Source: Methanosaeta sp. PtaU1.Bin112 (GTDB taxonomy: Archaea > Halobacteriota > Methanosarcinia > Methanotrichales > Methanotrichaceae). Taken from it: a stretch of 43,961 nucleotides of DNA. How positions within the stretch are numbered: position 1 is the stretch's first letter; each line of letters starts with the position of its first letter. The notes beneath the pieces were generated by a model. The model had not been told where the DNA came from. It saw nothing but the letters and a program-made list of their open reading frames with translations, and made no database searches. The stretch covers positions 1-43,961 of the forward strand of contig MVRL01000091.1 of assembly GCA_002067705.1 (NCBI GenBank). The letters are read 5' to 3'. Shown piece after piece: positions 1 through 7,612 of this stretch. The position numbers were made by a program, and so were the translations under genes.

Positions 1-33
1 AGTATTTATCCTTAGAGGAATGAATTAGATGGG

Positions 34-75
34 ATACAGGGCAAGCACAAATTACAGCAATTTTGGCACGCTACC
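34..75. repeat. short dispersed repeat, copy 1
   Basis: About 42 bases here match 34278-34318 at roughly 34 positions with one single-base gap. Shared blocks are ATACAGGGC, AAATTACAG, GGCAC and CTACC. The copy ends exactly at the stop codon of the truncated small gene at 71-247, so it may mark a junction. The function is unknown and no transposase is nearby. Confidence 0.45.
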
Positions 76-247
76 AATTGTTTTCGAAGGTGATCTTTCC
101 TTCTTTGAATTGGCTCTCCGCATTCGAGAACTCATCCTGAGATACGATCTTATCTCCGTCCAGATCTCCCGGCACGGCCCCATGAACTGAGGCTATTGCT
201 GCCAGGATCATTAGGACGATTAAATTTGCTCTTAAGCTAATACTCAT
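71..247 (-). CDS. 58-residue secreted EF-hand protein, probably a truncated substrate-binding protein
   Basis: The ATG at 245-247 opens a 58-codon frame ending in TAG at 71-73. Residues 1-23 form a signal peptide (MSISLRANLIVLMILAAIAS, then VHGA). The mature part begins VPGDLDGDKIVSQDEF, a canonical calcium-binding loop with Asp at positions 1, 3 and 5 and Glu at 12. The chain then ends after NNW. Signal peptide plus one EF-hand is how some archaeal metal and cobamide substrate-binding proteins begin, and five full-length relatives follow immediately. I infer a gene truncated after its N-terminal segment, although a stand-alone small secreted protein is possible. A weak GTGA ribosome site lies five bases before the start. 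Confidence 0.5.
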   Translation of the reverse strand: MSISLRANLIVLMILAAIASVHGAVPGDLDGDKIVSQDEFSNAESQFKEGKITFENNW

Positions 248-317
248 AATATCACGTCGGCTAATCTGTTTTAATCATACAAATCCATACGTTAATATTA
301 AATCGTGCTTTTGCATT

Positions 318-330
318 CATATATTTATAG
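318..330 (-). promoter_or_regulatory. TATA-like element upstream of the EF-hand mini-gene
   Basis: On the minus strand the sequence reads CTATAAATATATG about 70 bases upstream of the ATG at 247. This fits an archaeal TATA box with a leader of roughly 50 bases. It is a motif reading only. Confidence 0.35.
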
Positions 331-413
331 TCATTCATCGAGATTTGTCAGGATTTATGCTGAGAAAAAAGGGTTCAGAGAAAAAGAGAGATAAGAATCA
401 ATTAGACTGCCCG

Positions 414-1622
414 CTATACCTTTCCAGGTTTTGGCGAAAGCCGTATTCCGTAGAGCTCCTCGGTGTAGTCCCGGTAAGTCTGATTGAAATTTATATCGGC
501 AAACGATTCGGGATAGGCTTTCATGGCATAATCCAGCACAAGAAGCTCTATCTCTGGGGACCAGGAGGTGATGTAGTAGTCTTTGTAGACCTTCTTCTCA
601 TTAACTGCTCTGAGACCCTGCCACTTGTCGCTTCCGTAGATCTGGTCGGGCGAGCCGCTCCAGTACCAGATATTAATGATATCCGGATCCCAATTGACGA
701 TCGTCTCAATCTCAACTTCCGATCCGGATTTGGCGATCTTTCCTTCGGCGAGATCAACGATCCCTGCGATCTGCCATTTCTCGCCCAGAGTTCTAACCTT
801 TGCTGGCTCGACAGAATTCAGAGATATTCCTTTAACCCTCTTTTCCTCCGGTATGACAGAGACCCTGCTTCTCACCAGATCCTCAATTCTGTTCATGGAT
901 GAGATGATCTCTCGTGCCTTATCCACCTTATTGAATAAATAGCCGAACTGCAATAGCTCCTCCCGGAATGAGTCAATTTTTTTATTGTTTTTGGTAGTAT
1001 TTATTTCGAAGACATTGATTCCCAATTTTTTAATGTCCTCGATCTCAGCCGGATATTGATCCCATACTATCATGACATCCGGTTTGATGGCTGCCAGAGC
1101 CTCCCGGTCGAAGCTTCCCGTCTTGCCGTAATCAGGAAGATTCTTTATGTCCGGGTAAATCTCGGTCAGGACATCATCGGTGAGCATATAGCTTGGCACG
1201 CCGACAACCTTAGAAAACTCACCCAGGGCAATGATGAACTCCGGCATATGAGCTACTGCCAGCTTCTCAATGGGCAGATCAAAGCTGACAACGCCGTCGG
1301 ATCCATCTACCAGCATGAGCTTCTCTTCTGTTCCATTGATAATCTGCCTGATATAGTCGGCATCGCTGGAATCAATTGAGCCATCGTAGTTGGCATCGCA
1401 TAGATCGTTCTTAGAATTCGTTCCATTAATGACCCCTTCTACGTAAGCGATGTCCTTTTCATCTATGATGTCATCCTCATTGGCGTTTCCCAGGATGTGA
1501 AGAGTTAGATTTAAAGAGGGCAAATTATTTGCGCTCTTATCATCCTCTGCTGCACTCCCTGAGAGTGCAGATATCATCAGGAATGCCAGCATAACTCCCG
1601 CAAACTTCCACGAACCATTCAT
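414..1622 (-). CDS. dockerin-containing ABC-type metal/cobamide substrate-binding protein (paralogue 1)
   Basis: The 402-residue protein has a signal peptide (residues 1-25). Two dockerin-like calcium loops follow at about 45-100, beginning NANEDDIIDEKD and DANYDGSIDSSD. A TroA/BtuF-type periplasmic binding domain runs from about residue 118 to the end (IKPDVMIVWDQYP is the typical 'this is where the ligand signal lies' strand). The family binds cobalamin, haem or ferric chelates outside the membrane and passes them to a BtuC/FhuB-type permease. AGAGGTGA lies eight bases before the ATG. This is the most divergent of the five tandem copies: it lacks the FVYPP-like C-terminal ending and has its own 89-base upstream region with two copies of CATTGTGC. 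The ligand cannot be read from sequence. Confidence 0.85.
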   Translation of the reverse strand: MNGSWKFAGVMLAFLMISALSGSAAEDDKSANNLPSLNLTLHILGNANEDDIIDEKDIAYVEGVINGTNSKNDLCDANYDGSIDSSDADYIRQIINGTEEKLMLVDGSDGVVSFDLPIEKLAVAHMPEFIIALGEFSKVVGVPSYMLTDDVLTEIYPDIKNLPDYGKTGSFDREALAAIKPDVMIVWDQYPAEIEDIKKLGINVFEINTTKNNKKIDSFREELLQFGYLFNKVDKAREIISSMNRIEDLVRSRVSVIPEEKRVKGISLNSVEPAKVRTLGEKWQIAGIVDLAEGKIAKSGSEVEIETIVNWDPDIINIWYWSGSPDQIYGSDKWQGLRAVNEKKVYKDYYITSWSPEIELLVLDYAMKAYPESFADINFNQTYRDYTEELYGIRLSPKPGKV

Positions 1623-1656
1623 TCCGATTTCACCTCTCTGTTTCTATGCATGAATT

Positions 1657-1679
1657 CATTGTGCTTTTTCGCATTGTGC
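1657..1679 (-). promoter_or_regulatory. paired CATTGTGC motifs, possible operator
   Basis: CATTGTGC occurs at 1657-1664 and 1672-1679, 15 bases apart, in the short spacer before paralogue 1. A third copy (TCATTGTGCT context) lies at 5572-5579 upstream of paralogue 4. Recurrence in spacers of related genes suggests a shared regulator site. No regulator gene is adjacent. Confidence 0.25.
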
Positions 1680-1711
1680 TCGTTCAGAGAATCACATCCA
1701 ATCAAAATTCA

Positions 1712-2971
1712 TCACTCCAAGGGGGGATAGACATAAGCGCCTCGATAGGAAATTCCCTGCCAGTCTTCGAAGTACTCTTCAAGGATCTTTTGGGGCTTAA
1801 GGTCTTCAAATAGATCCGGGTAGAAGTACTTGGCCAAGTAGGCCATACCTGCCACTTCTATAGGTCCACGATTGAGGTCCGTACAGATAATGAAGACTTT
1901 TCCATCCTTGCCTGCGTTCGTTAATTTGATGGCCGAGTCATTTAGAAGCCTATCTCTCACATTCTTCATATACTCGATTGAAGATTCATTTGCACTGTAC
2001 CCTGCCTTTGCCTCGCCAGCACTCAGGCTTCCGATGATTACATCGGGATTTGCCGCTATCACCCATTCTGGGTCTACATCTGCTGTGCCTGAACTGCTGT
2101 TAAGATCGTAGGCAATATTTATTGCGCCAGCACCATCTAATGTAGCCTGAATTCCGCTCTCACCGGTTCTTGCCTTTAAGATTGGATAGTATGTATCTGG
2201 AAAGCCATAAAACATTACCTTAGGCTTCTTATCTTCAGAAACGCCTGCGGTTCTCTCCTGCACATTGGTCCTGTAATCCTGGCACCAATCAACCAAATCA
2301 TTTGCAGTTTCTTTTCTCTTGAACAGCTCTCCCAGGATCAAGATATCGCTGTATAGGGTCTCGTAATCGTGGCAATTGAGGCTGATTACAGGAACGTTTA
2401 TCGTCTCATACTTTTCAAAGGATTCATCCTTGTGTGGTTTTTTATATAAGATTACCAAGTCCGGCTTGAGTTTAGCAATCTGCTCATAGTCAGGGCTTCC
2501 ATATGTTATGCTGGCTTTGTCTTGAAGCTCCGGCCAGTATAATGGATCTTTGAGGGCATAAGACGTAACCCCTACAAGAACCGTCTTGAGGTCTGCTCCA
2601 ATGGCCCGCATTATCTCCATTGAGCCGCTATTTATGGCGATGGCTCTTTTAATGGGCACATTCAGTGTGACGTTTCTGCCCTGAGCATCGACAATGGTCA
2701 ACTCACTCTCTTCTCCTTTTATGATCTCTCCAATTCGATCCAGGTCGGTTGAATCTATCCTGCCGTCCTGGTTGGCATCAGCCAGCTCCGTAGGTTTGCT
2801 GTTTCCGCTGATTATCTCCTGAACATAGGAGATGTCCGCATCATCGATGTTTTCATCCATGTTGGCGTTGCCGAAGATCTCCAGAACATAATCTGTTGCA
2901 GAAACTCCAGGAACGCCCCCTAGAAATGCAAACGATGCCAGATACAGAAAAATAAGAGATATGGCTCTCAT
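1712..2971 (-). CDS. dockerin-containing ABC-type metal/cobamide substrate-binding protein (paralogue 2)
   Basis: The protein has 419 residues: a signal peptide to about residue 25, then LEIFGNANMDENIDDADI and DANQDGRIDSTD as the paired dockerin-type calcium loops, then the binding-protein domain from about residue 105 (VPIKRAIAIN onward, with IAKLKPDLVILY). It ends with the AYLAKYFYPDLFEDL and YVYPPLE blocks shared by the neighbouring copies. The ATG follows immediately after the TAA of paralogue 3, with GGAGGTGA in the end of that gene as ribosome site, so the two are translationally coupled. Expected location is the outer face of the cytoplasmic membrane. The likely ligand class is an iron chelate or corrinoid, by family only. 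Confidence 0.87.
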   Translation of the reverse strand: MRAISLIFLYLASFAFLGGVPGVSATDYVLEIFGNANMDENIDDADISYVQEIISGNSKPTELADANQDGRIDSTDLDRIGEIIKGEESELTIVDAQGRNVTLNVPIKRAIAINSGSMEIMRAIGADLKTVLVGVTSYALKDPLYWPELQDKASITYGSPDYEQIAKLKPDLVILYKKPHKDESFEKYETINVPVISLNCHDYETLYSDILILGELFKRKETANDLVDWCQDYRTNVQERTAGVSEDKKPKVMFYGFPDTYYPILKARTGESGIQATLDGAGAINIAYDLNSSSGTADVDPEWVIAANPDVIIGSLSAGEAKAGYSANESSIEYMKNVRDRLLNDSAIKLTNAGKDGKVFIICTDLNRGPIEVAGMAYLAKYFYPDLFEDLKPQKILEEYFEDWQGISYRGAYVYPPLE

Positions 2972-4231
2972 TTATTTCACCTCCATCAGCGGATATCCAT
3001 ATACCCCCTTGAAATCCTCTCCAAGGAACTTCTGCAGCCACTCATTATGAATTGCCACAGGGTCCATATCTTCAAAGAGCTCGGGATGCAGCCATTTAGC
3101 GACATATGAATTGAATATGGATGGATGTAATGATGCCGCATCACTGGATAGAATATAAACCCGCGAATTCTTGACGGCGTCCATGTTCTCCCAACCCGTG
3201 CGGTTCATGATATCCTTTGCCTTTTCAGCCATCTGAGAACTATTGGTGGCATCATATCCGCTCTGGGGGATATAGGTAAGAAACGTCATCTTGATAATAA
3301 CCTGCGGATTTTTCTTTAGAACTTCCTCCGGATCTATCTCCTTTGTACCATTTATCTCTTTGAAGATGTTGATGCCGCCGCAAGGCTCGATGGCGCGGCT
3401 GACACTATTGCCTGAGCCCGTTTGCAGATCTTTGTAGCTCTCGCCGAATACGCGCGGCTTCTCTTCGTCCTTCAGATCTTTTACCCTATCTTTTATGAAG
3501 TCCATATGCTCTTGCTCGAAATCGATGAGCTGCTCGACCCGCTCTCTCTTGTTCAGCATCCATCCGAGCTTTCTAGTCTCGTTTTTATAGGTTTCAGGAA
3601 CATGGAAATTCAGTTGGACCAGGGGAATACCTGCTTCCTGCAGAATTTTTCTCTCCTTCGAATAATCGTAAATCGCATAGGCAAGGACGATATCAGGCTT
3701 CAGCGTTAGAATTTTTTCCATATCCCACTCGGTGGTCTTTCCCACTTCCGGAGTGTCGTTGATGAATGCTCTTAACTCCCCCCTCTTCTTTACATCATTT
3801 ACAATAGCAACGATCTTATCTTCCTCTCCGAGGGCGCAGAGCATTTCGGGACCGTAAGTGCCCGTCAATGCGGCTATGCTCTTTATCGGCAAGGGGACTG
3901 TAACAGGCTCCCTTGTGGCAGATGGTGCCGAATGCGGCTGGATGATCTGCATTATCGTGAGGTTCTTTTCCTCCCCAGCAATGATCTGCCTGATCTGCTC
4001 TATGTCTTTTTCATCAACCGTTCCGTCGTAATTGGCATCGGCAAACTCTGTAGGCTTATTTGTGCCGCCAATAATTCCTTGAATGTAAGCTTCGTCGTCG
4101 GCATTTATTGTATCATCCATGTTGGCGTTTCCGAAGATCTCCAATGTGTCTTCCGAGGCCAATCCGGACATAATTGCCAGCGTTGCGAATGCCGCCAGAA
4201 AAAGCGGCAAAAAATATCTCAATTTTTTCAT
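2972..4231 (-). CDS. dockerin-containing ABC-type metal/cobamide substrate-binding protein (paralogue 3)
   Basis: I place the start at the ATG at 4229-4231, six bases after GGAGGAG. A TTG three bases upstream is too close to that site. The product has 419 residues: signal peptide (MKKLRYFLPLFLAAFATLA), dockerin loops NANMDDTINADDEA and DANYDGTVDEKDIE, then a TroA/BtuF-like domain with ILTLKPDIVLAYAIYD. The C-terminus carries VAKWLHPELFEDMDP. A proline/serine insert (HSAPSATREP) between dockerin and binding domain is peculiar to this copy. It is coupled to paralogue 4 upstream, whose TAA sits three bases before the ATG, and abuts paralogue 2 downstream. Confidence 0.87.
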   Translation of the reverse strand: MKKLRYFLPLFLAAFATLAIMSGLASEDTLEIFGNANMDDTINADDEAYIQGIIGGTNKPTEFADANYDGTVDEKDIEQIRQIIAGEEKNLTIMQIIQPHSAPSATREPVTVPLPIKSIAALTGTYGPEMLCALGEEDKIVAIVNDVKKRGELRAFINDTPEVGKTTEWDMEKILTLKPDIVLAYAIYDYSKERKILQEAGIPLVQLNFHVPETYKNETRKLGWMLNKRERVEQLIDFEQEHMDFIKDRVKDLKDEEKPRVFGESYKDLQTGSGNSVSRAIEPCGGINIFKEINGTKEIDPEEVLKKNPQVIIKMTFLTYIPQSGYDATNSSQMAEKAKDIMNRTGWENMDAVKNSRVYILSSDAASLHPSIFNSYVAKWLHPELFEDMDPVAIHNEWLQKFLGEDFKGVYGYPLMEVK

Positions 4232-4234
4232 CAA

Positions 4235-5485
4235 TTACTCCTCCAATGGTGGATAGACGAACACTCCGTGCTTGCTCAGGTCGTAGTCCAGCCTCTGGAA
4301 TTTTGTCAGGTACTCCTGATGGAGGGCCTGCGGATCCAGGTCGGCGAAGAGATCAGGGTAGAAAAACTTAGCAAGATACGCAACTCCGATGAAGAATGTT
4401 GGTTTTGCGGCATTGCTGTCCGAGAGCATGAAAACTCTATCATCCTGAACAGCCTCGATGTTCTGCCATCCAGTGCGATTCAGGATGGTCTCCCTCAGAG
4501 CCCTGGCATCGGTGGAATTTTCCTTCTCGTATCCCATATACTTATTTCCGTGATTTGCGGTCTTTACTATTACCTCTGGATTCTCCTGGATTACCCATTC
4601 CGGATCTACCGTAGGGGATGATCCTGCAAGGCCCAAGGCAATATTGTCCCCGCCTGCCAATCTGCACATATCATTGAGGCCAGATCCATTGCTGGCGGCA
4701 GTGAAATCCTTGTTCTGCTCCAGATAAACCCGAGCACGTTTCTCTTTGGGAATCTGGCTTACTTTCTCATTTATCGTATCCAGGTAAGACTCATAAAAGT
4801 CGATGAACTCATAGGCCCTCTGCGGATTTCCCATGAGGTATCCCAGCTGTGCCATCTCCTGTGAGATGTTGTATGGCTGATATAGGTTGATGCCAATGAC
4901 GGTCACATGAGGCTCAAGGCTCTTGGCGTATTCGAGAGAGCTTGAGATGGCCCCATTCCATCCATAGGCAACGGCTACCTCTGGATGCAGGGAGAGAATC
5001 TTTTCAAAGTCGCAATCCGATCCGGACTTGACCACGGGCAGCTTGGATAAATCAGGAAAAAACTCGGTCTTATCCGCAACATACTGCTCGACTCCGATTA
5101 TTTTTTCTTCCTCTCCCAGGATTTTAATGCATTCGGCTGAGTGCTGATTCAGGGATACCAGAGTGTCTATGGGGTATTTCACTGTTATTGTACTATTGGC
5201 AGAATCGATGATTGTGAGGTTCTCTTCCGTTCCGGTGACGATCTTTTCCGCCAAAACGGCATCATTTTCGTCTATCGTGCCGTCGAGGTTGGTATCTGAA
5301 AACATCGTAGGATGCTGCGCTCCCGAAACGACCCCTCTGATGTACTCGACATCCTTTTCGTCAATAACGCTATCCATATTCGCATTTCCATAAATCTTGA
5401 GCGTGAAGCTCCCGGCAAGTGCTGGTAAAATTAATGCAAAAGCACATAAGATTACAGCAAGCCATACGAAATCTTTCTTGAACAT
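4235..5485 (-). CDS. dockerin-containing ABC-type metal/cobamide substrate-binding protein (paralogue 4)
   Basis: The ATG at 5483-5485 is preferred over the TTG just upstream. AGGGGA lies about seven bases before it. The product of 416 residues has a signal peptide, the loops NANMDSVIDEKD and DTNLDGTIDEND, and a binding domain with ILSLHPEVAVAYGW. It ends VAYLAKFFYPDLFADLDP, then FVYPPLEE. It is the first gene of the tightly packed run 4-3-2. The 160-base spacer upstream contains a T-run terminator for paralogue 5 and one CATTGTGC motif, so this is probably where a second transcript begins. Several N-x-T/S sequons suggest surface glycosylation. Confidence 0.87.
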   Translation of the reverse strand: MFKKDFVWLAVILCAFALILPALAGSFTLKIYGNANMDSVIDEKDVEYIRGVVSGAQHPTMFSDTNLDGTIDENDAVLAEKIVTGTEENLTIIDSANSTITVKYPIDTLVSLNQHSAECIKILGEEEKIIGVEQYVADKTEFFPDLSKLPVVKSGSDCDFEKILSLHPEVAVAYGWNGAISSSLEYAKSLEPHVTVIGINLYQPYNISQEMAQLGYLMGNPQRAYEFIDFYESYLDTINEKVSQIPKEKRARVYLEQNKDFTAASNGSGLNDMCRLAGGDNIALGLAGSSPTVDPEWVIQENPEVIVKTANHGNKYMGYEKENSTDARALRETILNRTGWQNIEAVQDDRVFMLSDSNAAKPTFFIGVAYLAKFFYPDLFADLDPQALHQEYLTKFQRLDYDLSKHGVFVYPPLEE

Positions 5486-5571
5486 CAATTTTCCCCTGAA
5501 GATACAATTTTCATATTACTTATTAATATGATTATCAGATAAATTATGACATAGATAGAATCATTGTGCTA

Positions 5572-5579
5572 TTAATAGA
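5572..5579 (-). promoter_or_regulatory. single CATTGTGC motif upstream of paralogue 4
   Basis: This is the same eight bases found twice before paralogue 1, about 90 bases upstream of this gene's ATG. It is a candidate operator, by recurrence only. Confidence 0.22.
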
Positions 5580-5593
5580 TTGTGACAAGCATG

Positions 5594-5610
5594 CTAAAAA
5601 GAGAAAAAAT
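5594..5610 (-). terminator. T-rich terminator after paralogue 5
   Basis: On the minus strand the sequence reads ATTTTTTCTCTTTTTAG, about 40 bases beyond the stop codon of paralogue 5. Archaeal termination typically occurs at such T-runs. It separates paralogue 5 from the 4-3-2 group. Confidence 0.5.
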
Positions 5611-5647
5611 AGCACCCGACGGATTGTACCGGCGAAAAGGAGAGCGT

Positions 5648-6919
5648 TCAGCTCTCATTTAATGGCGGATAAATAAATGCGCCGTGTTCTGATACACTGA
5701 AATTTATGTATGAGTAGAACTGATCCATGAAGTCTTGATGTATCTTCCCGGGATTGAGGTCCGCGAAGGCTGCCGGGTGCAACATTTTTGCCATGTATGC
5801 CAGAGAGATGAAGTAATCCGGACCAAATGCGATATCGTTGCTGAAAATATGAACGCGATTGTTTTTAACCGCGGAAATTCCTTCTGATCCTGGCATAGAG
5901 ATCATTGCATCATAATGATCTTTTAGCTGCGTTAAATTGTCCGCTCCGTATCCGCCCTCCATCCCAAAGTCGCACCCCAAAATGACATCAGGATTTTGTG
6001 TAAGTACCCATTCTGCACTAACTGTCGGGTTGGATGCAGAAAGGGCAGATGCTACGTTATCTCCACCGGCATTCTCGCAGAGCTGGTGCACGCCATCAGG
6101 AGCATTTCTGGTCCTTCGATCCGATGTTCCCTCTGCCACCCTAGCGTCTAAATAGACTTTGGGGCGCTCATCGCCGGGGATTTCTGCAATCTTTTCTTTT
6201 ATCTGTTCGACTACATCATCGTGAAACTCTAGGTATTTATTTGCATTTTCCTGTTTTCCGAAAATGTATCCCAGCTTTTCGACCTCATCTCTTAACGTTG
6301 CCATCCTCCACAAATCCATTCTAATAACCTTGATGCCTGTACCTTTGAGCTTGTCCTCTAGCAGTTCCGCTTTAGGCGAATTCACGTATACAAATACAAT
6401 CTCTGGATTTAGGTCCAATATCATTTCGATATCAGGAGCTGCTCGAGTCCCCATGCTTTCTTTAGCGCTAAGCTGAGGCAAGAGGACGTTCTTTGTCTTT
6501 GTAGATTCTTCAACTCCGACTATTGTCTTATCATCAACGCCGAGAATGTACAGAAATGCCTCTCCATAATACGAGCTACCAATGACGATTTTTTGCACGG
6601 GCTTATTAACTGTCACAGTCCTATTGGCAGAATCGATAATTGTAAGCTCTTTATCCTCTCCATTGATGATTTGCCTGGTCTGTGCTATGTCATCTTTGTT
6701 CACCATGCCGTCGTAATTGGCATCGCTCAAATTAGTGGGGGGATTTGTTCCATTTATCACTCCTTCGAGATATGTGATGTCATTTTCATCAATTGCTCCA
6801 TCCATGTTGGCGTTTCCAAATATGCTCAGTGTGAATGCCGCCGCAGAAGGCAAAACGCACAATAAAGCATACAATAAAAGCCCGGCCGAGGCATTATGCA
6901 TTATGGCTGATCTCTTCAT
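5648..6919 (-). CDS. dockerin-containing ABC-type metal/cobamide substrate-binding protein (paralogue 5)
   Basis: The protein has 423 residues: signal peptide to about residue 28, loops NANMDGAIDENDI and DANYDGMVNKDDIA, and a binding domain from about residue 108 with ILDLNPEIVFVYVN. It ends LAYMAKMLHPAAFADLNP, then FIYPPLNES. The start at 6919 has GAGG eight bases upstream, while the nearer AGGAG is too close to serve. It is the 5'-most copy and is followed by a T-run terminator, so it is probably a single-gene transcript. A TATA-like element lies at 6974-6985. Ligand unknown. The family role is capture of corrinoid, haem or ferric chelate for an ABC importer encoded elsewhere. Confidence 0.87.
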   Translation of the reverse strand: MKRSAIMHNASAGLLLYALLCVLPSAAAFTLSIFGNANMDGAIDENDITYLEGVINGTNPPTNLSDANYDGMVNKDDIAQTRQIINGEDKELTIIDSANRTVTVNKPVQKIVIGSSYYGEAFLYILGVDDKTIVGVEESTKTKNVLLPQLSAKESMGTRAAPDIEMILDLNPEIVFVYVNSPKAELLEDKLKGTGIKVIRMDLWRMATLRDEVEKLGYIFGKQENANKYLEFHDDVVEQIKEKIAEIPGDERPKVYLDARVAEGTSDRRTRNAPDGVHQLCENAGGDNVASALSASNPTVSAEWVLTQNPDVILGCDFGMEGGYGADNLTQLKDHYDAMISMPGSEGISAVKNNRVHIFSNDIAFGPDYFISLAYMAKMLHPAAFADLNPGKIHQDFMDQFYSYINFSVSEHGAFIYPPLNES

Positions 6920-6973
6920 GCTCCTATCCTCTTACTTTATTTTTAATTATTATGACTTTTTAAGTTTAGTCTA

Positions 6974-6985
6974 GTAATATTTAAG
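6974..6985 (-). promoter_or_regulatory. TATA-like element of paralogue 5
   Basis: The minus strand reads CTTAAATATTAC about 55 bases before the ATG at 6919, giving a leader of about 30 bases. It is a plausible archaeal promoter judged by position and composition. Confidence 0.4.
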
Positions 6986-7076
6986 ACTGACTTACAACGA
7001 AATTTAAAAGGTCATATGACTGGGACAGGACCTATTCGTGATGAATGAAAACCGAGACCTACCGACAATATGACTT

Positions 7077-7150
7077 TTTACCATGAAAGCACTCCGATAA
7101 AGGAGGATGTATCGACCTATCCTCCTTTATCGGAGTGCTTTCATGGTAAA
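7077..7150. repeat. perfect 32-bp inverted repeat with 10-base loop
   Basis: Bases 7077-7108 are the exact reverse complement of 7119-7150. The loop is GTATCGACCT. The arm contains AAAGGAGGAT, a sequence resembling a strong ribosome-binding site. The element lies between divergent genes, so it is not an obvious terminator for either. It could be a small inverted-repeat element, a structured RNA or a transposon scar at the edge of the bacterial-like segment that follows. Confidence 0.85.
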
Positions 7151-7155
7151 GATGC

Positions 7156-7194
7156 GCACGTTTTACGCACGATCTGGCACGTTTACTTTATATA
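7156..7194 (+). promoter_or_regulatory. direct repeat plus TATA-like element before the 7211 gene
   Basis: GCACGTTTTAC at 7156-7166 and GCACGTTTAC at 7177-7186 are near-identical direct repeats 21 bases apart (two helical turns). They run directly into TTTATATA at 7187-7194. Operator half-sites beside a TATA box are a reasonable reading. The TATA is only 17-24 bases before the ATG, so the transcript would be leaderless. Confidence 0.35.
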
Positions 7195-7210
7195 GTGGGG
7201 CATAGGATAA

Positions 7211-7423
7211 ATGAACCTAAAAAACGAAGAATCCGGCGTCTACCACGCCTACCTGCTGCGCTTGTGGCGGAGCGAGTACCAGGGCCGCAGGCAGTGGCGC
7301 GCCTCCCTTGAAAGCCTGCATACCGTTGAGCGCCAGTTGTTCTCTAACTTGGAGCAATTGTTCGCCTTCTTGAGCGAGCGGTGTGAGGGCCAGCCACCCT
7401 ACGAAGACTGGCGTCCGATCTAA
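7211..7423 (+). CDS. small conserved protein of bacterial type, function unknown
   Basis: The 70-residue protein has a YLLRLWRSE start, a central WRASLESLHTVERQ and a C-terminal LEQLFAFLSER helix. This resembles a family of small proteins I recall from Chloroflexi and cyanobacteria, where they lie beside unrelated genes and have no assigned role. It has no signal peptide or membrane segment. The codons are richer in G+C than the methanogen genes on either side. Together with the next gene it looks like a horizontally acquired pair. Confidence 0.6.
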   Translation: MNLKNEESGVYHAYLLRLWRSEYQGRRQWRASLESLHTVERQLFSNLEQLFAFLSERCEGQPPYEDWRPI

Positions 7424-7519
7424 TGGATATTCTAGCCCCTAGAAAGGAGGAGCTATTGAAATCTTACAAATCTGATCGAACTCACCTGAATCAGGGGCGA
7501 GGTTGGGAAGGGGGGGACT

Positions 7520-7600
7520 ATGGAGAAAAATAGAAACGGTTATGCGGAAACAAAGTACGGCGAAACGTTCGCCGTGCATCGATCGATGTTCAAAAGATAA
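7520..7600 (+). CDS. possible 26-residue leader ORF before the sulfatase-like gene
   Basis: An ATG at 7520 preceded by a run of seven G opens a 26-codon frame. Its TAA at 7598-7600 overlaps the AAGGAG ribosome site of the gene at 7613. Such an arrangement could couple translation. There is no sequence similarity to support it, so this is a weak call. Confidence 0.2.
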   Translation: MEKNRNGYAETKYGETFAVHRSMFKR

Positions 7601-7612
7601 GGAGAAAAGGCA

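Noticed and set aside
345-902. Long plus-strand frame opposite the first binding-protein gene
   Set aside because: It lies wholly antisense to a well-supported protein and contains no recognisable motif.
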